DNA from: Craspedostauros australis
Taxonomy: Eukaryota; Bacillariophyta; Bacillariophyceae; Mastogloiales; Achnanthaceae
Assembly: GCA_026770025.1 (NCBI GenBank)
Contig: JAMXDE010000007.1
Coordinates: 1,364,001-1,428,000, forward strand
Length of the DNA stretch: 64,000 nt
Direction: 5' to 3'
Below are positions 54,401-64,000 of this stretch, piece by piece (position 1 is the stretch's first letter; the number at the start of each line of letters is the position of its first letter). Under the pieces are notes generated by a model. That model was not told the origin of the DNA. It saw only the letters and a list, made by a program, of their open reading frames with translations, and searched no databases. Both the position numbers and the translations under genes were made by a program.

Positions 54401-56629
54401 ATATGAATCACCAAATATGACCGGAGGATCCCTTAAATATGCAATGATGCTCTATAACCACTTGGAACGCACCCATCGGGGACCATACCATGGCCCACCA
54501 TCGTTGGTTTGCTCGCGCATTGATCATTTGTATGTACATCTGGCCAGAACACGATATTCAGTGGTGCTGAATATTCAACTTCATATGTATCACCAAATTG
54601 GACGGAGTGACCCCTAAATACGTAATGGCAACCTATAACCACTTGGAACGCACCCATGAGGGACCATACCATGGCCCACCATCGTTGGTTTGCTCGCGCA
54701 TTGACCATTCCTATGTACATCTAGCCAGAACACGATATTCAGTGGTGCTGAATATTCAACTTCATATGAATCACCAAATATGACCGGAGTGACCCTTAAA
54801 TACGTAATAGCGCTCAATAACCACTTGGAACGCACCCATCGGGGACCATACCATGGCCCACTATCGTTGGTTTGCTCGCGCATTGATCATTTGTATGTAC
54901 ATCTGGCCAGAACACGATATTCAGTGGTGCTGAATATTCAACTTCATATGAATCACCAAATTGGACGGAGTGACCCCTAAATATGCAATGACGGTCTATA
55001 ACCACTTGGAACGCACCCATCGGGGACCATACCATGGCCCACCATCGTTGGTTTGCTCGCGCATTGATCATTTGTATGTACATCTGGCCAGAACACGATA
55101 TTCAGTGGTGCTGAATATTCAACTTCATATGTATCACCAAATTGGACGGAGTGACCCCTAAATACGTAATGGCAACCTATAACCACTTGGAACGCACCCA
55201 TGGGGGACCATACCATGGCCCACCATCGTTGGTTTGCTCGCGCATTGACCATTCCTATGTACATCTGGCCAGAACACGATATTCAGTGGCGCTGAATATT
55301 CACTGTCATATGAATCAACAAATATGACCGGAGGATCCCTTAAATATGCAATGATGCTCTATAACCACTCGGAACGCACCCATCGGGGACCATACCATGG
55401 CCCACCATCGTTGGTTTGCTCGCGCATTGATCATTTGTATGTACATCTGGCCAGAACACGATATACATTGCCTCTGAATATTCACTGTCATATGAATCAC
55501 CAAATTGGACGGAGTGACCCCTAAATATGTAATGATGCTCTATAACCACTCGGAACGCACCCATCGGGGACCATAACATGGCCCACCATCGTTGGTTTGC
55601 TCGCGCATTGACCATTCCTATGTACATCTAGCCAGAACACGATATTCAGTGGTGCTGAATATTCAACTTCATATGAATCACCAAATATGACCGGAGTGAC
55701 CCTTAAATACGTAATAGCGCTCAATAACCACTTGGAACGCACCCATCGGGGACCATACCATGGCCCACTATCGTTGGTTTGCTCGCGCATTGATCATTTG
55801 TATGTACATCTGGCCAGAACACGATATTCAGTGGTGCTGAATATTCAACTTCATATGAATCACCAAATTGGACGGAGTGACCCCTAAATATGCAATGACG
55901 GTCTATAACCACTTGGAACGCACCCATTGGGGACCATACCATGGCCCACCATCGTTGGTTTGCTCGCGCATTGATCATTTGTATGTACATCTGTCCAGAA
56001 CACGATATTCAGTGGCGCTGAATATTCAACTTCATATGAATCACCAAATTCGACGGAGTGACCCCTAAATATGCAATGACGGTCTATAACCACTTGGAAC
56101 GCACCCATTGGGGACCATACCATGGCCCACCATCGTTGGTTTGCTCGCGCATTGATCATTTGTATGTACATCTGTCCAGAACACGATATTCAGTGGCGCT
56201 GAATATTCACTGTCATATGAATCACCAAATTCGACGGAGTGACCCCTAAATATGCAATGACGGCCTATAACCACTTGGAACGCACCCATTGGGGACCATA
56301 CCATGGCCCACCATTGTTGGTTTGCTCGCGCATTGATCATTTGTATGCACATCTGTCCAGAACACGATATTCAGTGGCGCTGAATATTCACTGTCATATG
56401 AATCACCAAATTCGACCGGAGGATCCTATAAATACGTAATTACGACCTATAACCACTTGGAACGCACCCATTGGAGGCCGTACCATGGCCCACCATCGTT
56501 GGTTTGCTCGCGCATTGACCATTCCTATGTACATCTATCCAGAACACGATATTCAGTGGTGCTGAATATTCACTGTCATATGAATCACCAAATATGACCG
56601 GAGAGACCCCTAAATATGCAATTACGACC
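41825..56629 (+). repeat. Satellite array, about 80 tandem monomers of 181/182 bp
   Basis: Each monomer runs from ACCGGAGGATCCC or GACGGAGTGACCCC, through CTATAACCACTTGGAACGC, CATACCATGGCCCACC and GTTGGTTTGCTCGCGCATTG, to CCAGAACACGATATTCAG, CTGAATATTCA and CATATGAATCACCAAA. Starts fall 181 or 182 bp apart throughout. After removing the 223-bp insertion, 14.6 kb holds about 80 monomers, all in the same orientation, with both ends inside the window. Variation is concentrated in a few short blocks with two or three alternative states each. Higher-order identity is visible at 363 bp (51,693/52,056/52,419), 546 bp (43,469/44,015), 907 bp (54,780/55,687), 2,179 bp (52,148/54,327) and 3,270 bp (49,604/52,874). 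Frames of about 60 codons occur on both strands of each unit but cannot stay in phase across units. A centromeric or heterochromatic role is inference. Confidence 0.97.
45275..45497 (+). mobile_element. Short retro-insertion (SINE or extremely truncated LINE) inside the satellite
   Basis: 223 bp of non-satellite sequence ending in a (TTTA)n tail (about 45,461-45,497). It is flanked by a 13-bp target-site duplication, ATTCACTGTCATA, at 45,262-45,274 and 45,498-45,510, which is itself satellite sequence. The last 120 bp match the 3' end of the LINE fragment at 40,695-40,814, including the AAAGGAGGCGGAG...AAGCGCCT hairpin. I see no convincing Pol III A or B box in the first 100 bp, so a severely 5'-truncated LINE is as likely as a SINE. 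Confidence 0.85.
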
Positions 56630-58438
56630 ACCCCCACTGTATCGCAGATGGATTTCTTTACGGCGAGCGCCTGATCACTGTCTCATGCCATCTGGGTGCT
56701 CTCTCATCTCACTCTATCATAGTATTTTCCACGCGTATAGAGCCTATGTTCACAAATGATAAACATATCGTTCATACAAAGTCCAGACTTTAAACAAGCG
56801 CACATGGTAGTCGCTATGCGCAAAAAACCAACATAACAATTGGAGATACTCCGTTGCAATTGTTTTTACCTTGTCATTTTAACGCGATACTACGTAAGAG
56901 CTAATCAAATGAGTATAGAGGTTTATTTGTGGGACTGGATCGTACCGTGTAACTTGCACTGTGTTCCTTGTTTGGTCATGAGTCTGATTCGCAAAAAAAA
57001 AATTCTCAATTCGCTAATATGAAAGTCACGCCAGTCGACTTTCCCAATGCCGCCCAAACTGCTAAAACCAGAGGCTCTCACAGTACGTGCTCATGATTAA
57101 ACAATTTCCCTCTCTGACACGTCACTAATTTGGGACTAGCTAAGGCGGATCCACGGGATACTACGAATCGGCGATCGAAAAGAGGAAGTACCACGGATGG
57201 GAGACACCATTCCGTTTTGCGAAGTTGATTTTGCGAATTATCGAGTTTGTTGTGTTCTGTTTGTGGGAGTCTGTCCTTCGTGGGGACGAAAGGCACAACA
57301 AAAACGGAACAAAAACCTCGATTGAATCCCAACAAGGGACAGACTACTTTGAACTTATGGTGTCCCACGCCGATACATGAAATTCACTTTTGGTGCGACA
57401 CTCTCCGACTCCGACGACCGCAACACCCTCCTTCTCCTCCTCCCCCTCTTTCATGCACGAACCGTTGCTGATTCAACACCAGGATTGTGTCACAGTCTGG
57501 CCTGCATCAGTCTGTGCTCGTCCTCCTCTCACCACAGGAACATCTCATAAATTCTGTGTTTCCCCAATTCACAGTCTCCTCTCACAGGTTATGAACCTTC
57601 TTCTGACCTCACGGTCTTACACATGCGTTTCCACTGCCATTCCACCCAACCCGGTGCCGTCATTGGTCTTATCGTTGGTGTTCTGGCTGAATTTCGCACA
57701 CACACACTTCCATCGTTTTCGCCCTCATCACCATGACGCGCAACAACAACTTTCCCAGCACCGGTGGGTTCAACACTGACGACCCTGCCAATGTTGCACC
57801 TCCCATCGACGGCGTGCGCGACAGTGCTCCTGTTCTTGACGCGGCGCTCCCTCCAGCAGCGGCTGCGTTGACACCTGGCGCTCTGATTCAGCCCATCTGG
57901 CCTAGACTGATAGATAGCTAGAATATCCGAGTCTCCCAATTGAGTCCAGTCATGTATCTACTGTTGCCAGTACTGTATCGAGACCGTTAACGTCTGTGAC
58001 TGAGATCAGTTGGTCAAGTCCAACCATGCAAGGCTCGAGTCAGTTGTAACTGCGGTGTCAACATATGGAAACATGCCACCACCAAAACTTGATGCCAAAC
58101 ATGGAAGCAAGTAAATGGGCGACCAGGTGGCGCAGGTTTGGAATTCATGTGTGGTTCTTGGAACAGGCACAGAGTAAGCAGAGGCAGCATGGCAGAGTGC
58201 GCTACTTGTGGAGTAACGCAAAGTAGAGCAGGTGGAGGCAAGAAGGAAGGAAGGAAGGTAACCAAAATCTACAATTATCCCTCAATCATCTGCTGGCATA
58301 AGGCACTGCTATAATACCAGAACCCGAAAAAACAAAAACAACGATAACACTAGTAAAAGCAAAAAACGACACACATCAACAAAATCAAGTACGAAATCTA
58401 CAGCAAATTCTACGTAACACGAAAGATCCAAAACGACG
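56630..58438. other. Unassigned stretch between the satellite and the right-edge LINE
   Basis: A poly-A run lies at about 56,995-57,003. A 62-codon ATG frame at 57,733-57,921, with a CATCACCATG context and a CA-rich leader before it, looks like the start of a diatom-type gene but ends quickly, so it may be a remnant. The part after about 58,260 becomes A-rich and is probably the 5' untranslated region of the LINE. The LINE's 5' boundary cannot be fixed from this copy alone. Confidence 0.4.
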
Positions 58439-60868
58439 ATGAAGGTGACAAAGCAAGTCAGAATCATGGAGGATAAAGCAGACGACGTCGAGATGTCGGA
58501 GGTGCATGGGCCAGCGGTGCAAACCGCAACACCCAAGCCTCCTCCCAAGCCAAATCCGAGCAGCAACGAAGACGAATTAATGGAGAAACGAGGCGAAGTA
58601 GCGACGACATGGAGGGATCCGAACGCGGCGCGGTGGAAAAAACTCAACGATGTGATCGCACAGCAAGCGAAGGGATTCGAGTCCAGCGAGAAGTACGGTG
58701 AAGGCGAGCGCGCAATGCACAACCAAGTGAAGAAAGCTCTCATCAAGAAAGCCATGTGGGAGAAGGCAGATACTTCCATGGTGTCAGCAACCATGCCCAG
58801 CATCAAAGACATGACTGTATTCTTCCAAACAGTGATGGACGGGCGAACCACGAAGTTGGGGAAATCCAAAGTCCCGTCGGACGATCCAGACAGAAAGGCG
58901 ATCAAGCAACTGGTAGCGGACCTGTCACTTACGGATCCGGCCAAATGCTTCTCAGACGAAGCCAAGCCAGGAGGCAAATCGATGATAGCCAACCAGATGA
59001 CGATTCTGTGGGCGGCAGCAACAGCCTACATGGGTTGCCAGTACATGGCAGAGAAAACCCCTCCTGAAGTGGACTCAGCGGACGAGGCAATGAAGATGGA
59101 CAGCGATGACGACAGCTACGACCTCGTGGGGCTGGTAACAAAGAAGCCTCTGAAGCAGGCAAACTTGACAGCCTACACCACGAACACCAAGATCACATCG
59201 CCAGCACTGAGAGATAAAGATGGCAATCTCAGCACAGCTCGAGCTCCGGCAGCAAACGAGAGCAACGCTAACCCAGAAGCAGACGGTGAAGGATGGACCA
59301 AGCATCAGAAGAAGCAGCCCCAAATGTCAAGCCCAAGACGACGATACTACGAAAGATTCGAAATGCGGCTCAAAATCCCCAAAGGCACGAAAACGCCAGT
59401 TCGGGATTTCCAAGAGCGCTTTCGCCAGTGGTACGACGAAGCCAAAGGCATGGATCAAAGTCTCGTCATAAGCCCATGGTACAAGAAGAACAAGGCAAAG
59501 GGATGCATCATCACTGAGGCCGACATACCAGCCATGTGGAAAGATCTCAGATACTACATTGGCAGGGCCAACCCGACATCGAAGAGCGAAGACGTATACC
59601 TACAGATCCTGATGTCCTCAAACATCGAAATGCAGGTGTTCACGAGCTGGAACACGGAGCTTGAAGGAGCATACCATGAAGGAGAGTACGCGTACATCCA
59701 GGATTTGAAGGACGCCGAACACACAACAGAGATAGGCTTCATGGCATACTCGGGCAACTTCACCAAGGCGAAACAAACGCTTGGGATCATCAACCAGTTG
59801 CTGGAGGAGAAGAGAGCCAAGCTCAAAGTGGGCGGCAGGGTGAAATTCATGGGGAAGGTATCGGAAGAAGTGAAAACGAAGCACCTGCAAGACGGTGGAA
59901 GTTGGTACAACTCTCCGTGGATGGCGCTCCATCTGCACGCAGACGTCAAGGACGCGCGCAGGGCGTCGAAACTCCTCGGAAAAATCTTCAACACCAAAGA
60001 TGGCGATCGCAAAGGACTCAACTACAGATACGTGCCCAAACCTGGCACATCAGTCATGGGAGCGAAGACGGCGATGAAGGTGCAAGCCATGATTCGGAAA
60101 CACCAGAACTACGTGCGTAGGCTGAAATACGAGCAACTCAAAGGAGATTTTGCGTTGGATACCAAGGATCCGGAAACGGGCACCATCACTCTGCGAGAAT
60201 TCCTGTCACAACAAACCAGCGACGGCAATCCGCTCATCCACGATGTCAGCACTACTCACATGGCGGACGGCAAGGAAGACGCGATTCACATCGTGGCCTT
60301 CAAGGAGCGATTCGCACAGGCGGTAGGTCTGATTCACACAATTGGCATCAGATGTTCGACGGAAATCAACGAGTCAACGAACAAATGGTTCTCGGAAGAC
60401 ATCGTAGCGATGAGCAGCACCATGAAGAAGGACGCCAGTGGAGACTATGTGGACGTGGAGACGGAAGAAGAAATGGACTTCTTATTGGACGAGGGGTTTG
60501 GAAATGTCGTCATCGAGGGTCTCAACCTCATGGAGAGCGACAACGCATCCCCCAAACGAAAGAAAGCCAGATTGGAGGACGAGAGTTTCAAAACCTTTGG
60601 AACAGAGTACGGCAAATCAGCAGCTTCATCACGATACACCATTCCGGAATCCCAAACAGAAGCAGATGACATCGAAGCAGAGATCGAAGAGGCCATGAAA
60701 ATGGCGAGGGAAGCCCAAGAGCTGGCGGCCAGTCGAGTTCGAGTGCAAGAACAATCGAACAAGATCCTCAACCAAGAGTCAATCATAGCGGCACTGCGCG
60801 CCCAACTGGAGGCGTCCACGGCCACGCCACCTGCCTCAAGCAAGGGTAGGGGCGAGGACCAAGACTAA
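58439..60868 (+). CDS. LINE ORF1 protein
   Basis: 809 codons, ATG at 58439, TAA at 60868. ORF1 products of LINEs usually bind RNA and chaperone the template. This one shows no CCHC knuckle or RRM that I can see. The N-terminal 250 residues are charged and polar. A core begins at about residue 300 (YYERFEMRLKIPKGTKTPVRDFQ...W) and continues through ISPWYKKNKAKG, LRYYIGRANP and WMALHLHAD. A basic segment (PKRKKARLED) that may be a nuclear localisation signal lies near residue 705. The last 90 residues form a Glu/Ala/Gln-rich coiled coil. From memory, this core occurs in many copies in diatom genomes and is often annotated as hypothetical. It ends 139 bp before the first ATG of ORF2, while the ORF2 frame is itself open back across the ORF1 stop. 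Confidence 0.8.
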   Translation: MKVTKQVRIMEDKADDVEMSEVHGPAVQTATPKPPPKPNPSSNEDELMEKRGEVATTWRDPNAARWKKLNDVIAQQAKGFESSEKYGEGERAMHNQVKKALIKKAMWEKADTSMVSATMPSIKDMTVFFQTVMDGRTTKLGKSKVPSDDPDRKAIKQLVADLSLTDPAKCFSDEAKPGGKSMIANQMTILWAAATAYMGCQYMAEKTPPEVDSADEAMKMDSDDDSYDLVGLVTKKPLKQANLTAYTTNTKITSPALRDKDGNLSTARAPAANESNANPEADGEGWTKHQKKQPQMSSPRRRYYERFEMRLKIPKGTKTPVRDFQERFRQWYDEAKGMDQSLVISPWYKKNKAKGCIITEADIPAMWKDLRYYIGRANPTSKSEDVYLQILMSSNIEMQVFTSWNTELEGAYHEGEYAYIQDLKDAEHTTEIGFMAYSGNFTKAKQTLGIINQLLEEKRAKLKVGGRVKFMGKVSEEVKTKHLQDGGSWYNSPWMALHLHADVKDARRASKLLGKIFNTKDGDRKGLNYRYVPKPGTSVMGAKTAMKVQAMIRKHQNYVRRLKYEQLKGDFALDTKDPETGTITLREFLSQQTSDGNPLIHDVSTTHMADGKEDAIHIVAFKERFAQAVGLIHTIGIRCSTEINESTNKWFSEDIVAMSSTMKKDASGDYVDVETEEEMDFLLDEGFGNVVIEGLNLMESDNASPKRKKARLEDESFKTFGTEYGKSAASSRYTIPESQTEADDIEAEIEEAMKMAREAQELAASRVRVQEQSNKILNQESIIAALRAQLEASTATPPASSKGRGEDQD

Positions 60869-61007
60869 CGCGAGGCTGGGGGCAGGAGAAGCATTGCCAA
60901 CCACCCTCGCAAGCCCAACGGATGCAAACCCGGAGGAAAGGAGTCAGGAAGGTCTGATCCTCCACGACCGGCATTGGGGCGACTCACCGCGAACAAAGGG
61001 TGGCACT

Positions 61008-64000
61008 ATGATACGAATACCTGCTCTCAACGTGGGATGCCTTCATGCCAAGTCGAAACATTGGAAGAATGACGATATGTGGCAGTGGGTGAAGCAAATG
61101 AAGATAGACGTTGCCTTGCTCACGGAGATCGGCATCAACTGGTCGAAACTGGGCAGGGTCGACTCATGGAAAACAAGAGCAAAGCGACACATGCACTCAG
61201 AACGACATGCGCTGGCATACAATGAGAAGGAGAAGCTGGGGAGCACACGCCAATGGGGAGGAACAGCTTGCACAATCGTGGGGAACGTAACCGGACGGTA
61301 CAAAAGTCTGGAGAATGACCCACGCCGGCTAGGAAGGTGGTCAAGCATAGCAGTCAGAGGACGACAGGACTCCACGGTTCGATTCGTGAGCGTGTACGTT
61401 CCTGTCAAAGGCGGACAAAGTGCAGGCACAGTGTACAACCAACAGGCGTCGTGGCTGGAATCGCAAGGGAATGATAGCTCGCCCATCGAACTCCTCATCC
61501 ACGACCTGGAGGCGGCGCTTCAAGAATGGCGACAAGCAGGCGAAACCATAATAGTTGGCGGCGACGTCAACATGCCGGTGATACAATCCCAGGTGGCGAC
61601 TATGATGCAAAGACAGCACATGCAGGAGTCCATCCTCAGCCGACATCCAAACGCTCCAGGAGTGTCAACCAGCGTGCGTGCTCGATCTAATCGAGTCATC
61701 GACGGGCTGTGGGTGTCAGAGTCGGTGCAGGTGGTGAGATCAGGCTTCAGCGCCTTCGGTCCATGGGACCACAGGACTGCATGGATTGAAGTCTCCCAAG
61801 AATCCATCTTTGGCACAACCAGCAAGCCCACCAAGAAGTTCGAGGGACGCAGAGTTCAGCTCAACAGACCGATCACAGTTCGGAGGTACCAAAAGGCGGT
61901 GTCAGCACAATATCGCGACAAGAACATTTGAGGGCGCGTTGACGAGCTCCGAAAGGCAGTTGGCGCATCGAATCAACTCACATCGGCACAAGCGGCTACC
62001 ATGGAGTCCATCGATCAAGACAGGGCGAGAATCATGCTCCAAGCAGAGAAAGGAGCTCGTCCAATCTACACAGGAAGAGTTCCATTTTCACCGGAGATAA
62101 AACGAAGAGCCATGGAGAAACAATTTTGGAATCTGGCATGGAAGAGGAGGAACGGCAAGAAAGTCAGTTCCAGATGGTACGAGCGAGCAAAAAAGCAGGC
62201 GGGCATTGCCACGCGAACAGCAACTCTCAGCAAGGACGAATTGGAAGATAAGCGGAAGCGAGCGCACTCCCGTTGGAAGACTGCCAAGAAAAACGCCCTC
62301 GAACACAGACAAACATTCCTACAATCCAGAGCGGCGGAGATGGCCAAAGACGGCAACACAACGTCAGAAGCAGCTCTGATCTCTATACAAAAGCGAGAGG
62401 AGACAGTGGAGACGTTCAAGGCTATACGAGCGGCGGTCGGGGAATATGACTCGAGTGGCAAAGTGACGATGGTGATCGCGACCAATCCCGACGGAGAAGA
62501 ACAGGTGTACGATCGAGAGCACGCAGTCATCGAGCAATGCATGCGAGCCAACGAAGCCAAGTACCGGCAGGCGTATGTAACTCCTCTCCAACAACCGGCA
62601 GTCGCGCGAGACGTGCAAAAATACGGAGCGCAAGGAGCAAGTCGGCGGCACCAACGAAAGCTCGACCTACACACGACCAAACTGTTGGAAGCTCTCAGCC
62701 AGACTGAAGTCATCCCATGGGAAGAGTCAGACCTAGCTGTCACGACGGAGAGTCATCAGCGGCTGTGGTCGAAGGCACGCGAAAGAACCACGTCAGGTCC
62801 ATCAGGGCTTCACTTTGGTCTATGGAAAGCGAATGCTCGGTCCGACGAGCTCGCGCGTGTCGACGCTGTCATGAGGGAAATATCTCTGCGCACTGGATAC
62901 AACCTTCAACGGTGGTTAGTGTGCACCAATGTCACCTTATTAAAGGAGCCAGGTAACTTTCAAGTCTCCAGGTTCCAAACGATAAGCCTTGTGGAGGGAG
63001 ATTTCAATGCCAATCTGAAATGGATAGGGAAAATAATGATGCGACACGCGGAAAAGCATCACCTACTGCCAGACGAACAATATGGAAGCCGGAAGCAACG
63101 CAGCGCAGCAGAGGTCAGTCTGAACAATCGAATGACGGACGACATCGTGCGGTTGACGGCATCCTCCAGCTGCATCTGCTCAAATGATGCGAAAAGCTGC
63201 TACGACAGAATGGCGCACGTACCTCTGGAGCTCAGCATGCAACAGATAGGGGTGCCAGAAGTGGTCGGTCGCAGCGTGACGGCAGCAGTACAGTCTATGC
63301 AACATCACGTGCTCACAGGGTTTGGCAAATCTACGCGCACATACCCTCACCGCGGGTCCAAGCTACAAGGATTGCTGCAGGGGCTCGGAATATCTCCCGC
63401 TGGATGGGTGGCAATGAGTTCCCCGATCATGAAGGCGATGTCGGCCCAAGGATACGGCTTCGCGTCGGTCAGCCCCACCCAATCGGTCAGCACCAAATTG
63501 GTATGCTTTTCCTTCGTGGACGACACGGATCTCATACACACAATCAAAGCGGACGTAAGCGACCCAGAAGCATGCATATCAGAAATTCAGCAAGTGGTTG
63601 ATTCATGGGAGGGAATGCTGCGAGCGACAGGAGGTGCACTCGAGCCCAGAAAAAGTTATTGGTACCTCATGGCGTTCAAGTGGGATGGCCAGGCGTGGCA
63701 GTATAAGAGTGTCGCCGAGCAGCCAGGTGACATCAGCATCCGACAACCGGACAGCCAGCAGCGGTCGACGCTTGTGAGACTCCACGTTGATCAAGCGCGC
63801 AAGGCGCTGGGGGTAATGGTGCGACACGATGGGATTCAGGATGACAACGAGCAGTACTACACAAAGAAGGCCAACCAATGGGCGGACAAAATGAGGCGAA
63901 GTCGCATGCTCCGAATACATGCTTGGATAGCAATGAAGGCGACCATCTGGAAGGCACTGGAATACCCGCTAATGAGCGCAACCTTCACGAACGAGGCATG
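61008..64000 (+). pseudogene. LINE ORF2: endonuclease and reverse transcriptase, one in-frame stop, right end missing
   Basis: The first ATG is at 61008 and the frame is open from there to the window edge except for one TGA at 61,929-61,931, between the two domains. The endonuclease of the APE/EEP fold shows LNVGCLH, ALLTEIGINW (Glu), VGGDVNMP (Asp, Asn), IDGLWVS (Asp) and GPWDHR (the final Asp-His pair). The linker is basic and coiled. The reverse transcriptase (about 62,750-63,700) shows a finger region (TSGPSGLHFGLWK), motif A SNDAKSCYD, a QGLLQGLGISPAGW region in the place of motif B, and FVDDTDL as the catalytic YXDD-type box (motif C). The maturing C-terminal tail expected after the thumb is outside the window. 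The TGA may be a recent CGA-to-TGA-type change; recoding cannot be excluded but is less likely. Confidence 0.85.

Larger units (their letters stand above)
58260..64000 (+). mobile_element. LINE (non-LTR retrotransposon), near full length, cut by the right edge
   Basis: The layout is an A-rich 5' region, ORF1 (58,439-60,868), then ORF2 with an apurinic-type endonuclease and a reverse transcriptase to the right edge. No long terminal repeat, protease, integrase or RNase H is seen in the visible part. The 5' limit is an estimate; the 3' end is outside. Apart from one in-frame TGA in ORF2, both frames are open for more than 5 kb, which indicates a young copy. Confidence 0.85.

Noticed and set aside
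41825-56629. Dozens of 60-100-codon open frames on both strands of the satellite, which look like a repeated protein family
   Set aside because: Unit length of 181/182 bp is not a multiple of three, so frames shift from unit to unit. Many of the frames begin with TTG rather than ATG, and both strands are equally open. They are a by-product of one sequence repeated.
41825-56629. CRISPR-like array
   Set aside because: There are no unique spacers between short repeats; whole 181-bp units are tandem, and the genome is eukaryotic.

Overview
The window looks like nuclear DNA of a stramenopile, most likely a diatom. The genes are long and intron-poor (0 to 4 short GT-AG introns). Several belong to types I associate with diatoms: a protein with a TWRMY-type motif, a Crypton-type tyrosine recombinase with a GCR1_C-like tail, and a non-LTR retrotransposon with a very large ORF1. 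This placement is inferred from gene style and recalled families, not from a search.

Left part (1 to about 31 kb) is a host-gene island. In order: a two-exon, acidic, low-complexity membrane protein running off the left edge (minus); a small TWRMY-motif protein (minus); ribose-phosphate diphosphokinase with a long N-terminal extension (plus, two exons); an intronless 3,724-codon protein with ankyrin-like and coiled-coil segments and two families of interspersed short motifs (minus); a multi-exon SMP-30/strictosidine-synthase-like beta-propeller protein (minus); a G3BP-like NTF2+RRM+RGG protein (plus); endonuclease V (plus); and a convergent roadblock/LAMTOR2-like protein (minus). These are housekeeping functions (nucleotide precursor synthesis, RNA granules, inosine nucleic acid processing, Ragulator/TOR-type scaffolding) with no sign of an operon or cluster.

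Right part (about 31.2 kb to the right edge) is repeat-dominated and shows no convincing host gene. It begins with an apparently intact Crypton ORF (31,981-34,662), followed by degenerate tandem repeats of about 534 bp. Two 5'-truncated LINE 3' ends follow, each with a clear target-site duplication (37,089-38,470 and 40,259-40,814). Then comes a closed array of about 80 copies of a 181/182-bp satellite (about 41,825-56,629), interrupted by a 223-bp retro-insertion with its own target-site duplication. Last is a LINE with an 809-codon ORF1 and an endonuclease plus reverse-transcriptase ORF2 that runs off the right edge.

The most interesting object is the satellite. Its unit is nucleosome-sized, carries an 8-bp-arm dyad in most monomers, is built from shuffled variant blocks, and shows local higher-order periods (2, 3, 5, 12 and 18 monomers). 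It is a candidate centromeric or pericentromeric satellite in a lineage where satellites of this kind are, as far as I know, not described as the rule. The second is the giant repeat-motif protein, whose two motif families I do not recognise.
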